DNA of 64,000 nt from Leptidea sinapis (Eukaryota > Arthropoda > Insecta > Lepidoptera > Pieridae): contig NC_066278.1 in NCBI RefSeq assembly GCF_905404315.1, positions 326,001-390,000 of the forward strand, written 5' to 3'. The notes beneath the pieces are model-generated. The model made no database searches. It saw nothing but the letters and a program-made list of their open reading frames with translations, and had not been told where the DNA came from. This document shows, in pieces, positions 21,277 to 32,825 of the stretch. Positions within the stretch are counted from its first letter, which is position 1; each line of letters begins with the position of its first letter. A program made the translations under genes and the position numbers.

Positions 21277-21648
21277 AAAAAACAACCGACTTCAAAAACA
21301 CTATTCCAAAACAATAGATTATAATGTGCACTAAAAAGTATAAAAATAATTGCGTACTTTTATACAATCTAATCCTAGTTACGATTATTGTTATTTTTAG
21401 AATCGGTATCCTTCCGCCGCGACTCGCTCTGGCCTCTCGCCTCCTCACGACCCAAGCACATCTCACCTACGAGTATAACTATGTATGTAGTAACAAAACT
21501 ATCTTGGATGACACCGATTCCAAAAATTACAATAATCGTAACTAGAATTAGATTTTATAAAAATACGAAATTATTTTTATAGTTTTTAGTGCATATTATA
21601 TCTACGAGTATTGTTTTGGAATAGTGTTTTTGAAGGTGGTTGTTTTTT
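21277..21648. mobile_element. Fold-back MITE, about 370 bp
   Basis: The ends are inverted repeats: AACAACCGACTTCAAAAACA (from 21281) with CTATTCCAAAACAATAG, mirrored by TTGTTTTGGAATAGTGTTTT then TGAAGGTGGTTGTTTT. A second inverted pair lies inside: GTTACGATTATTGTTATTTT (21378) and AAAATTACAATAATCGTAAC (to 21542). Nearly the whole element folds into a hairpin around a GC-richer loop (CGCCGCGACTCGCTCTGGCC). This AACAACCGACTTC class is a well-known type of lepidopteran non-autonomous DNA transposon. The 73- and 83-codon frames inside are products of the palindrome. Confidence 0.85.
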
Positions 21649-22897
21649 AGTTATTTTTTTATTTTATGATTTGTAGTGAATTTGAAGTACACTCAGTAAA
21701 AATTTGTGTAAATATGTGTAGATACACTAAATTTTTCAATGCACCAATGAACGTAAGTGCTTTGCAATTTCATTACAGATAGTGCTCCGTTACTTTGTCA
21801 TGGATTTCGTAATCAGAACCTTACCAAACTATCTTTGAAGTATATCCTTTCCAATTAAAGAATCATAGAAATCGGTTGGCGTGATATTGAGTTATTCGTA
21901 AATTTATCATCCACTTTGCTATACGTATGTACCTATAGCAAATTTACCTATAACTTTTATGGTTTTCTCATGGATTCCATTGCCAGATCTGGACCAAATT
22001 ACAATGGGACCACACGGGAAGCACCAGCTTTCAAATAAAAAAGGAAATATCGAAATCGGTTCACCCAGTCGAAAGTTTTGAGGTAAAAGGAAAAAAAACA
22101 TACCGACGAATTGTTTTATAAAGTTCTATTACAAATCTGTGTTTTTCTGTTGTTCAGCGTTCATCAATCTTTGGGCATTACTTATATTTAAACACGAGTC
22201 GAAGCTTGTCTAAGGTGTGTCTAACGGATAGATCATATTCACATAGAAGATATAGTATATGATGGCTGGCAGGTGAAAAAAATTGAGTTCCGTCCCTTTA
22301 ATTGGTCCTGTTCATCAGATTATGCTGTTCTTAACCACGCTTTAGTTAAACACAAGCTGAACACTGTTTTGTAATAGATAAAGATAAACTCCATTTTTCT
22401 GTTAGGTTACTGACGTTGTTATAGTTAGGACACTGTTTAACAAAACACGTGTCTAAGTCATGTTTAAATTATTTTTTTGTAATAACACGGATAATGTTTA
22501 AAATACTAAGGATGTTTTGTCAAGAGTAGCTGACTATTTACGACTTATCAACTTAAATCGGTTACAGTAACAATAGATTCGCATATTTATCTATCTCTCT
22601 CGCACGCTTTGTTCGTCCATACGCTAGTATAATGTATTTCTATGGGAGAGAAGCAATCCAAGTGATTTATAAACTTAGCATTGGATAGACAACAATCAAT
22701 TTGATGTATAATAAAGTTAGATATAGATTTTAACAATAAAAGACAAGGAAAAGTACATACGTCAAAGACCAAACGCCTATAAAAACTTAATTGATGATGT
22801 ATAAAATAATTTACTACATGATAACCACATGTATTAAGTTTCCATGATATTTTTATCGATCAAATTCTATACGGTCGAACATACCAGTTTATCATTG
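21649..22897. other. Gene-poor stretch
   Basis: About 1.2 kb of AT-rich sequence with no frame over 61 codons, no splice-flanked exon and no recognised repeat. Confidence 0.4.
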
Positions 22898-23038
22898 GAA
22901 GGCTTTGCACAGTATGTCAGCTAGATTATAGGTACCACAACGGCATAACAAGGTGATTAGCGCAATTGTAGTACTACTCAGAATTTGTGGGGTTTTTCAA
23001 GAATCCTGAGGGGCACTGCATTGTAATAGGCAGGTCTA
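22898..23038 (-). repeat. SINE-A copy with large internal deletion
   Basis: GGCTTTGCACAGTATGTCAG through TACCACAACGGCATAACAAG, then directly GTGATTAGCGCAATTGTAGT to CATTGTAATAGGCAGGTC. About 105 bp of the centre is missing. Confidence 0.8.
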
Positions 23039-23458
23039 TATTCATAAAAAACACATCGATATCATGAATATTGTTTATAGAGATCATCGCTGTAATAAAC
23101 ATAGCATATCTAGATATACCCAAATTCAATCAGTCGTTCCGAGTAAGCCAAACATCATTAAACTGTATGCGGATCAGAGAATGATTATTAAATATCCGTA
23201 ATGTGGGGCCGACCAGACAATTAGGGTTGTTGACGGAATATAGCTGTCAATCAGATGCGGTTATACGATACTGACCGGACGAGGGCGCCAGCCCTGGCAT
23301 GTTATTCAATATCACGATTATATGAATGCCTATAAGTTGCTTTGAAGTTTTATGTTGCTTTACTATTGAAAGGGGTTTGTTAACAAACTTAAATATATAT
23401 ATGTATGGATATATACATATTTATTAATTTATAATCCCTTATAAAATGCTCACAGAAT

Positions 23459-23823
23459 ACCTTTATTTATTTATGGTGTATGTGGATGATGCAGCTACTG
23501 TACTCAATAACTTTTGTATTAATTTACATTTACTTTTTTGACTTACTCGTGTAAGACATTGACTATTTGACGTTTGAGTGTGTCTGTTGTATCATTTTAC
23601 ATATTACATATTATATTGTAATTTGAAATGATTTGTAAATCGATGTACTTAAATGTAAATCTTGATATAAAAGAGTGGCAATGAGTTTCTTGCTACTTCT
23701 TCTCATTAGCTCAACCCTTTACGAAGTAGCGGTAGATTCAATAAGATTTTTTTTTGTTTTGACATTTATAAGTGTCATTTCCGTGACCTACGTGAATAAA
23801 CTGATTTTGATTTGATTTGAAAA
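23459..23823 (+). mobile_element. LINE 3' UTR with (TTTGA)n tail
   Basis: It begins CCTTTATTTATTTATGGTGT, contains GAGTTTCTTGCTACTTCTTC, CCCTTTACGAAGTAGCGGTA and AAGTGTCATTTCCGTGACCT, and ends ACTGATTTTGATTTGATTTG. This is the 3' untranslated end of a common lepidopteran non-LTR retrotransposon. No coding part is attached. A partial copy lacking the distal half is at 35135-35330. Confidence 0.75.
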
Positions 23824-24718
23824 TTATAATGTACTTCAAAGGATGTCGCGTGACGCACGGGCGGCGCCTATAGTTCGCAGCAGCTGACCGTGTAGTGTAT
23901 ATTAACTACGACTATTCAATGAAAACCTAATAAAATATTGTTTTCAGTTTTAATGTGTGTATATAATCATTGTTAAGTATTATGTATGTCGTACTCTCCC
24001 TGATTAAAAATATTGGGAATCAGTCACCCAATGTAAACTGTATATCTATATATATACATGAAAAAGAATTGAAAGTATTCAAAAGTATTCAAATTTCATA
24101 ATTTTTTAACCTTTTCAATCAATATTTTTAACCAGGGCTAAGACACAGACTTCAATAAAAATATTAGTTGGAGACTTAGTCTACTTTTATTATTTCCCAT
24201 TATCATTCCAATTTTCCAGTATAAAATTAAGACTGATAAAGCGATTTTTATATTATTGGAATATTTTTCCTAAATTTTTTAGTTAAATGTCTATAATCTG
24301 AAAAAAAGTTTCACTTTTACCGTGGTTTCATAAAACCACACAATCCTTTTTTGTTCTGCCCTTCTTCAACACACATGTCTTAAACATTTTTCGGGATATC
24401 TCTTGCTTGGCGATGAATAAAAACTTGTCTTTGGAACGTAACCTGAAGGGCACGGATCAGTCATGATTAAGATCATATAAATAAAACAGGATTGCAACTT
24501 TAGTATTACCACGATAATCGACTACTACACATACACACAGCACTACACTGTAGGCGAGAGAAGTGAGGCGTGCGGAAAGCGGGGGAGATGCTCTCGCTGT
24601 TTACCCCAAGCCCCGACTGCATTCAACTCGCGAGCTAACTGTATACACTTTATGACACATTCCACTTTTAATCTCAGGGCATGACAGTCACAAAGCGATG
24701 ATGTGATCAGAATCTTGT
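23824..24718. other. Mostly AT-rich; GC-richer patch at 24525-24640
   Basis: The patch contains GAAGTGAGGCGTGCGGAAAG and CGGGGGAGATGCTCTCGCTG with several CpGs, in contrast to its surroundings. No open frame crosses it. It may be a promoter-like or old repeat segment. I cannot assign it. Confidence 0.35.
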
Positions 24719-24960
24719 AAGTAAGTAAGTAAGTATATCTTTATTTGGAACAAACACTACAAATACACGTGAACATTTACAAAATATAATAACAAATAAT
24801 ATGAAAAAAACGTATCTAAATAATTACTACAATATGCCTAATCTAATTAAAACTAACATACATTAAAAACTAAAGTAAGGCTTATTCTATATCAACATAA
24901 TGGTGTTTGCAGTGTTTTGTCCCAAAAAGGTTTGCTAGTCAGCATATTAGTATTACTATT
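24719..24960 (-). mobile_element. LINE 3' UTR with (CTTA)n tail
   Basis: On the minus strand, TTCACGTGTATTTGTAGTGT is followed by TTGTTCCAAATAAAGATATA and then (CTTA)n: an AATAAA plus short-repeat tail typical of insect LINE 3' ends. Upstream UTR-like sequence extends to about 24960 with no coding frame. Confidence 0.5.
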
Positions 24961-25904
24961 ACTTGTCGCTGTACAATAACGTCTCGCCTTGTATTTTGAT
25001 ACGTTTCCATGGTTATTGTTTACGACAAATATTGGAAGTAACAGAGCAAGCATGCTCATCATTTTCTTGTGCCGTCACCTACACGACCCTCTTCTGGTAA
25101 TTTTTTTTAAATCAATATATTATGATTATGAAGCTTTGGTTTTTTTTTACAGACGCATGCCAAGCGAGTAACATCGTACTACAGTAATTACACACACAGA
25201 CAGTGTTTATCGATATTTATAATCAAGACAAATACAAAGTTATATTTTGAAGCCATTGTTCTAGTACAAATAAAACTGTGTACAACATTGGTTTCGTTTT
25301 TAATTTGTCTGGTAGCAAATTGGAGGGCGCTGTCCTCAGGAAATATTAACTGGTCTTTGTACAACCAATATCCTGTACAAATTCCGATATATCTTCAAAA
25401 GTGACAGCACTTTAATTGCATCTGTGCGCGAAGAGACAAAAGATAAAAAGGTCCAAGCAAGTCTAGCCCTAAGCTCTACGAAAAACCTAATAGTAAACCG
25501 AAGCTACTTCAACTGCTCTAAAGCGCTTTAAAGCAAACGTTTTCACGTACATAAGTGCTTGAAGGTCCATTTTTGTAGTTGCAGTATAGTTGCACGATAA
25601 AAGTGACTTTAAATTTGAAGCGTTAAGAGTGATATTGACTTAAATCTATTTGAAGTACATAGAGTATTGTAGCATTAACCTTGGGATATCATGTACTGTT
25701 AGTAATACTTTGTTGTCTTTTAGTTATAGTGAAACTTGTTCTTGAATCGCTTTTATTGTTTATATGTATTCATTTGATTGTGTGATGTGTTTTATACTCA
25801 GATGAAGATTTTTGTAAGAAATAAATTTAATGTACACCATCAAAAAAAAATTCTCTAGTTTGTAGACATATGTATATTATTCTTCCCCAATTACAGATTT
25901 TTGA
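24961..25904. other. Gene-poor stretch
   Basis: No convincing frame or repeat. A 60-codon plus frame at 24989 has no supporting feature. Confidence 0.35.
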
Positions 25905-26112
25905 CAAAAAAAAACAACCGACTTCTAATATATGTAATTCTAGTTACGATTATTATTATTTTTTGAATCGGTGTCGTCACATCGTGCGTGCGACTCAAGC
26001 ACATCTCACCTTTAACTATGTGTGTAGTTACAAACCTACCTTGGCTGACACCGACTCCAAAAATAACATCGAACTGAGAACCTCCTCTTTTTTTTTGAAG
26101 TCGGACAAAAAG
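25905..26112. mobile_element. Degraded copy of the AACAACCGACTTC fold-back MITE
   Basis: AAAACAACCGACTTCTAATA at the left, GTTACGATTATTATTATTTT then TTGAATCGGTGTC inside, and TTTTTTTTGAAGTCGGACAA at the right. These correspond in order to parts of 21277-21648 (also the AAGCACATCTCACCT core), but the outer arm AACACTATTCCAAAACA is lost. The 91-codon frame over it is incidental. Confidence 0.7.
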
Positions 26113-26824
26113 AACCGAAAAAACTGTAATAATAACAAACTATAAAAAAACAAGACTTAATCACATAAATGTATTTGTGAATAAAAACCTTAGTAATAGT
26201 GATCTTTTCCATAAGTTTTTATTCACATGAATTGCATAATTACTATTTTAGACAATAGAAGCCAATGTCTCAAATTTGAGAACAAAAGAAGACTAATAAA
26301 GAAAATTTAAGGCAGGTTTGTGAAAAAAATCAATAGGTACCCTCAAAAATCACAAGTAGTGAAATAAATCACCAACTAAGTACACAATGGGCCTCGGGGG
26401 GTAATTTGATGGCCTCTCTAAATTAGCCCTTTAGGCGTTTGAACAACAGATTGAATGAGAGTGAAAGCCCCTTTCATTAGGAATAAAAAACATCTACTTA
26501 ATCCGTAAACGAGGAGCCCTTTGCTGGAGCAGTTCAAATGTCTATCGGGTGATCAGGTCGATCATGGGTTGAATTCCCGTTAGGATCAGATGGTATACTT
26601 TGCTTTTTCTCATGGTAATCACTCACAATCATTATGGCAATAACTCTATTTTAATTTCTTTAATTTTGAAATGAAAGGAAGGTAAGGCCTTAAAAACGAG
26701 AAGAAAATATTTCTATTATGGTTTTCAACAGCAAACAACGGATGCACTAAATTGCCTGGAATCGCATTCAAATTTAATTCCCAAGCAGTGTAGTGGAAGA
26801 GAAATAGACAGGCAAAGAATTAGT
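26113..26824. other. Gene-poor stretch
   Basis: AT-rich, no recognised repeat or exon. Confidence 0.35.
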
Positions 26825-27576
26825 TTCATCATCATTAGTTATCATCATCATATCGGCCGGAAGACGTCCACTGCTGCACAAAGGCCCAAATATCCGGTCC
26901 TGCGCTTGCCTCATCCAACGTATTCCGGCGATCTTGAACAGATCATAGATCCATCTCGTGGGGGGCCTACCAACACTGCGTTTTCCGGTACGTGGTCCGT
27001 TCGAGGACTTTACTGCCCCAACGGCCATCTGTCCGCCGACCTATGTGATCTGCCCAATGCCACTTCAGTAAAGCAAACATTTGGGCTACATCGGGGACTT
27101 TGGTTCTCCTACGGATCTCCTCATTTCTCATTTGATCTCGCAGGGAACTCTGAGCATAGCTCTCTCCATTACCCTCTGCTCGAACATGATCGACCATGAC
27201 CACGTCTGCGTACCATAAGTAATCACTGGCAACACACACTGGTTGAATCGTCAGAAACTGTGGTATTTGGGACGAGAAGACTTTACTGAGTTTCCCGGAC
27301 GCCGCCCATCCCAGTTGGATTGGACGAATGATCTCCTTCGCGAAATTGGACCTGCTATCCAGTTAGGATGTCAGGTTAGGTCTTGTCCATGTTCATTTTG
27401 AGACCTATTCCTTGGGAAGCTCTATTGAAGCCATCGAGTATATGGCTTTAGTCTTCCATGGTCTCAGCCATGACTACGATATCGTCTGCGAATAGAAGGT
27501 AAGTGATGTATCTGTTGATATGGATGCCAAATCCGTTCCAATTAATTCTTGATATATTCTTCCGCTCTGTTAACAT
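26825..27576 (-). pseudogene. RTE LINE remnant: catalytic motif to C-terminus
   Basis: This is the longest LINE remnant in the window. In minus-strand order it reads NWNGFGIHINRYITYLLFAD then DIVVMAETMED, a stop, and GFNRASQGIGLKMNMDKT. FADD is the catalytic box and the rest is the conserved following helix. After a decayed stretch come SLRDQMRNEEIRRRTKV, LLKWHWADHIGRRTDGRWGS and, after a frame change, GRPPTRWI and the QDR..C-terminal block with CGGCCGATATGATGATG. Several stops and frameshifts inactivate it. Compared with an intact RTE it lacks the endonuclease and the palm N-terminal part. It shares the post-polymerase block with 7712-8105. Confidence 0.88.
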
Positions 27577-29414
27577 GCCAATCTATATCTAGGAAAATTT
27601 TGATGAAAGTTGCTAAGTAGCTTCAGTTTGTCGAATTTCATGACAAAAGTAAAAAAGGTCAATGTATACAATATTTAATAATATAATATGTGTTTGTGTC
27701 CAGTTAGGTGTTCCGTTTAATGGATGCTATGACACATAAATTATAAACACGTTGATTAACATAAATATTATGTATTATTTTTTAAACAAACGTTATTGTA
27801 TAAATATTGAACAACATTTAGATTTACTGGCGCATTCCAGTTATTTCCAATTAAATCGATAGTCATATGTTAGAAATAAGATAATATGAGAATTTGGAGA
27901 CTATTAATACTAACGAAATAAAAAAGTATGTATGTACCGATAGGAAGAATTGAAAACATTAGCTACGAAATGCCAACAAATAAACTTGATTGTTGATTTT
28001 ATTTAGATACTACGTAAATAACGTACACTAGGTAAAAAAACGGATTTTGCTTAGGAACTTATCGTGGGTACCATAAAGTAAAAATTTCAATTTAGAAGAG
28101 TGATATAAACACACCTAGGTCTCTGAACTTTAAAGTTTACAATATACATAAGTATAATTGTTTACATAATTTATACGTCTAGATAGACTATGACAGCTGT
28201 GAAAACTTCGAAAAAATTGAGTTTACTGTTAACCTCTATTTTGAGCAATGCACGCACACTAACATAAAGTCCTACAAATCGTGAGTTGTCACGGCACTAA
28301 AATATTTAACCTGAACTGTTTTTATCGGTTTTCTAACTGCAAAAGACTATGTAGATGTATAAATTAAATATAATTGTGTTTAAACTACTTTGGTTAAATT
28401 AGCTCTGACTGACTCTCTCTTAGTCCTGTTCGAGCTTTACCAAACTGAGCGTGACAGTCAGTTTTCATTACAAAAGCTTCACCTGAAATTAAATGAATGA
28501 AAATAAGAACTAACCGCCATGTGCAATACCAGAAGTCAAACGATGCGGTATAGAAAGCCTATATTGATGAGATATCGCCAGTTTTACTATCAACACCACT
28601 TAATTCGTTCAATTTCAATTATTCAATCAAATTATTAAATCCCTAAAATCTATTAGTTACCATTTAGACCTTAACATTTGCGTCAAAATGCGTTACAGAT
28701 AGCAATACCATAAAATTCAAACTGCACTGTTTGGAACTAAATTAGGTGATACATTATCAACCTTCAATTAAGTTTACGCTGAAAACAGGTGAAGCGGTGT
28801 CCCATTTCGCATCACTCTTAAAATTTATCGGATTCCAAATTCAAATATTTTCAAAATTCTCTTGTTGTGTATCATTTTGTGTTTTTGTATGTTTTCATAA
28901 ATCCGCCCGTATGAATCTGTCTTTTTCTAAATGTACTAGTAAATAGGTATTAATAGAAATATCTCAGCTATTATAAAGTGCTTCTGAATAAAGGGTGTTA
29001 ACCCCGTTTCTTTGTGCAAAAAGGTTACATAGACCCGGCTCTCTATTGTGGCGTAAAAGGATGGAGACTTATTTAAGATAGGTTTGTTTTCATTTGAGAG
29101 GTTGACGTGTGGAAAAGGGTTTACGTAGAATACTTATTCGAATTTATCATTACTCCCTTTGTGCATTTATTTAGCTTTGGCACACAAAGGTCACTGGGCA
29201 ACTTAGTATGATATATATACCCACGACCTACAGAAAAAAAATTGAATAGGATGTTTAGATATCTAAATATCTGTACTTCATGAATATATATGTCGCATTA
29301 ATGTGGATAATGGGATTCAGGCCAAAAACTAATAAAGAAAATTGTAATATTACTAATTAAGGTTTATTATTATAAGGTTTAAGACATTTTAATCGGTTTC
29401 TTGTTAACAATTAT
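27577..29414. other. Long gene-poor stretch
   Basis: About 1.8 kb. The segment TATACGTCTAGATAGACTAT with GACAGCTGTGAAAAC near 28165 also occurs near 15150 with flanking similarity (CGAAAAAA, GCACGCACAC, CACAAAGT or CATAAAGT), so 15140-15300 and 28160-28310 share a roughly 150-bp dispersed repeat. No gene seen. Confidence 0.45.
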
Positions 29415-29590
29415 CATTTTATTCGTAGCAGAAGGCTCCCACTGCTGGGCAAATGCCTCCCCTTCTTTTCTCCATTCTTCTCAGTTCCCTGCAAAGACCC
29501 ACCAATCACCTCTGTAAGTGTCTGGGTCGTCTCGCCATCTTTTGCGGGGTCGACCCCTAGATCTCTCTTTCTCTCGACCCAAAATGAATC
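29415..29590 (-). repeat. Probable LINE tail fragment
   Basis: The plus strand reads AGCAGAAGGCTCCCACTGCT then GGGCAAATGCCTCC, and further on TCTTTTGCGGGGTCGACCCC. The arrangement resembles the reverse of an RTE-style 3' end (protein CSSGSLLL...), and a 92-codon minus frame overlaps it. I recognise the type rather than the family, so confidence is low. Confidence 0.35.
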
Positions 29591-29851
29591 ATCTGATGAT
29601 GTCTGAATACGTGTAACGAAAACTGAAAATATGTTGATGGTTATTGACCAACCAAAATATAATGAAGACAGATTGAGCAAAGCTGATGACATTATAAAAT
29701 ACCTGCATTGTAAAAATACACATTTAAATTATGCATCTTTTCATTTTATTCCCATTGATTAAAAAATAAATGGCTAAATTAGCTTCCAGACAACTGTAGA
29801 AGTTATTGCTTTCACTGTTCTATGCCTGATAAACTTAATTCTTGAGTGTAC

Positions 29852-30043
29852 CCAAAAATTCAGAGCAGCACCACAGTTTCACTCGTCACTTTGAGACATA
29901 AGAAGCCTCATTAGCCCAGTAACTGTATTAGCTACGGTACCATTCAGACCGAAACACAATAATGCTTACACATTACTGCTTTACGACAGAAAAAGGCGTC
30001 GCTGTTGTACTCATAATCTAGCCGGCATCCTGTCTCACTGGTA
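29852..30043 (+). repeat. SINE-A distal part
   Basis: CCCAAAAATTCAGAGCAGCA to TAATCTAGCCGGCATCCTGT, then CTCACTGG. The T-run side is missing, and the TGCAAAGGAGCCTC block near the other end is deleted. Confidence 0.82.
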
Positions 30044-31265
30044 AATAATAATTATAATAATAAACTAGTGTAATTACTGGGCTAACGAAACTTAATACCC
30101 TTAGTTGTTAGTTATTGGTAATCACAATCACTCGGTAATTCCACAACCTAAGAGAACCTAAGATTACATTATATCAGTAAGTTTTTATCTAAATTGCTGT
30201 TTTTTTTATTATATGATGATCACTGATTGGAATGAGATTCTTAAATTACTCGTATTATCGTCATTTTGCACACCATTGCCCTTAATATCCGGAGAGTCGC
30301 AAGCGTACGAAGCAATGTAATATTGTGTGTATGTATAGAAGACAGGCGTCTTGCAAGGAATTAGCACTCCATATCTGTATTTTAACAAGCTTATACGTGT
30401 ATGACCTACGGGTGTGTCAAGAGACAAATAATTATAGTTTTTAAATGAAGGGGGTATAAATAATGAAAGTCAATGCAAATATTTAGTTTTATACCTAATA
30501 TAACATATTATCTATAATAATTTGCGTTTGCACTTCTGGGGTAGTCTCTAGGAATGCACAGTGAACGTGTTATTTTAAACTTTAGCAAAAATTACTATTC
30601 AGTTTATGTTTTTTTAGCTTTTATTACGTGTAGCTTCAATATAGTTTTAGTATTTATATTTGTAACTTTTCAGTTATCTGGCAACAGCGAGATAAAAACT
30701 ATAAGGCTCGTTCCCAGAATGGCTAAGTTATTCTTGTATTACGAGACTATTATCCAAGTTGGTTTCTATTCTAGGTCGATGGCACTACAATATGTATACA
30801 GCAATCTTGCTTAAAGCTTTGTGACTTATACTGGCATCGACAAGAATACGTGATCGGAACTTTTTATTTTACATTAAATCTGTGAGAATGATATTATTAT
30901 CCTTATAGCATTGCCGATCCGGCATACATGAGGCCAGTGTATATAATATGTACATATTGACATATATTGTGAAGTACAATTTGGAAAACTCAAAAAATAA
31001 TTTGTAAATTCATTTCATTTCAATTACTCAGGATACAAACGGTCATAATTCAAATACTTTTCACTATTTTATTAAATGAAGACAAATTAATTTTATAACT
31101 TACAATGTGAGTGCTTTGTTATAAATACGGCTAATTTAATATGATTTAAATGCAAGTGAACGTTATGAAAATAAAACAGAAAGATTTACTTAAGCTTCTC
31201 ATGTTAGTTTAGTTATGGCTTCTTTAATCATAATTTTGAATTTTGCAAACGGCTGTGAAAAATAT
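30044..31265. other. Gene-poor stretch
   Basis: An 86-codon plus frame at 30554-30814 (MHSERVILNFSKNYYSVYVF...) contains a hydrophobic run FLAFITCSFNIVLVFIFVTF but has no other support. Nothing else seen. Confidence 0.35.
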
Positions 31266-31565
31266 CTAAATTTCCAAATTTTTCATTGAAAAGTTTACAA
31301 GCTTGTCTAGTAAATTAATTACTAAAGTGTGTCTTTCAGGTCTGCAAAGATCTCTAAAATTAATCTTATGTACCAATTGACGAACGTCCACTTTATTATT
31401 AAGGAGTTTATAAAGATATGCAATGTCAAAAATATCCCTACGATGTCTTAAAAGCATTATATTGTTGCGTTTAGAGGATTCTAAGTAATCGCTGTAAACA
31501 TGTCCACTACGATATTCAAGTGATCTGACAAATATCTTTTGTAAATGAAACGTCATTAGACACAA
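31266..31565 (-). pseudogene. Jockey-like LINE reverse transcriptase C-terminal fragment
   Basis: A 99-codon minus frame with LEYRSGHVYSDYLESSKRNN then IMLLRHRRDIFDIAYLYKLL and NNKVDVRQLVHKINFRD. The (L)RHRRD..D...LYKLLNN..D...L...INF pattern is the conserved thumb/C-terminal segment of jockey-type non-LTR reverse transcriptases. No catalytic motif is included and both sides run into unrelated AT-rich DNA. It is a different family from 10827 and 18304, which keep a later segment. Confidence 0.65.
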
Positions 31566-32187
31566 TCTTAAAAATACGTCTTTATATTTTTAGCTTCTTG
31601 CAAAAAATATCTGTAAATAAATATAAATTCAACTCTCATACCGGTGTCTAAAAAAATATTTTTTTTCGCTTAGAATGCCTAAGTAGCTTAGGAAGACATC
31701 TCATGGATTGATTTGAGCAATATTTTACGTTCATACATTTAACTATATTATTTATCTACTAGAACGCAGTCATTCGAGCGGCTTATATTAATTATAATCA
31801 AATTTTAACGTGACGACAGTGGTCAATTTAAACATTTTGCTGAAACACAAACAGTGCCTCTCAATATATTGGCTCTCAAATTAAATAGACATTGCTGAGG
31901 GTTTTCAAATTTATAGTTATTGTTGAAAATTTAATACCGTTTATAAAATACACTAAATAAAAGCAAAATTTTTAAATCCTTAATTGTTTCTACAGCATGT
32001 TATGCGAAATGTAATTAACAAACAATGGGATAAAGACGCGATGAGAACTCATTCCTTAGTCCTAGTTCATACATTGTTATAACTGTGCAAATATACTGTC
32101 AGCTGCACAAACAAAATATGTAAAAACATAAATAAAAAACCTTCAAGTGAGAATGGCATGTTTGAATTGTGACTTCTTTAGACGCGT
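31566..32187. other. AT-rich stretch
   Basis: No frame, RNA or repeat recognised. Confidence 0.35.
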
Positions 32188-32416
32188 TGAGAGCTTCTAT
32201 ATAGCTAGTTAGACTTTGCTCAGACTTTACTCACGTTTGCTGAGTGTAAGCTTAGCATAATATTTGATTTCGTTTTTATAGTCATTAGACAGCTAAAATT
32301 ATGCTGAGCTTAAGCTAAGACAGCCCAATGCAAAAGTCAATTTCACGTTTTATCACACTTAGCTACGTTTTAACTAAGTAAAGTCTGAGCTAAGTCTATG
32401 TACGCTTTATAGATCT
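32188..32416. mobile_element. MITE-like element with imperfect inverted ends
   Basis: The left end reads TTAGACTTTGCTCAGACTTT then ACTCACGTTTGCTGAGTG. The right end, reverse-complemented, reads ATAGACTTAGCTCAGACTTT then ACTTAG...ACGTAGCTAAGTG. An inner inverted pair (GTAAGCTTAGCATAAT and ATTATGCTGAGCTTAAGC) adds to the fold-back. Non-coding. Confidence 0.65.
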
Positions 32417-32430
32417 AAACCTTTTTTTTT

Positions 32431-32780
32431 TCAGAGATTTGAAGCGCCACTCACGAGCGTCCAGAGAACTAATTTTGACGTATAATACAAATGGCTGCGA
32501 AGGAACGTACAATACTCTGAAGTATTTTTACATTTTGAATTAATTTCGTTCGTTTTCTGTGCTATTTATACTTCAAGAATGAACTTAATAAAGTACTCAT
32601 TTTTTTTTATAAATAGTTTACCACCATATATCGATGTTCGCTGAGGTAGTCATCACTAGTTTTAGTACCACAGACTCTCGCTACATGGCCAACAGCGCCA
32701 AAATAGCGAATATCAAATAGGTACAAAAGCACTTTGACAGCCGCTATGTCAGTGGTATAGTAGAGGTTAGCGTAAGAGCG
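32431..32780 (+). repeat. Family G repeat, about 350 bp
   Basis: It contains GAAGCGCCACTCACGAGCGT, AACTAATTTTGACGTATAAT and GCCAACAGCGCCAAAATAGC. The same sequence in the same order lies on the minus strand at 44180-44540. Non-coding, with no inverted ends or tail seen. Class unknown. Confidence 0.75.
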
Positions 32781-32825
32781 TTAAGATGTAACTAATGTGT
32801 CGGTTACGACTTATACCTAGTAACA

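Noticed and set aside
26906..27199. 97-codon plus-strand frame
   Set aside because: It is antisense to the RTE remnant at 26825-27576.
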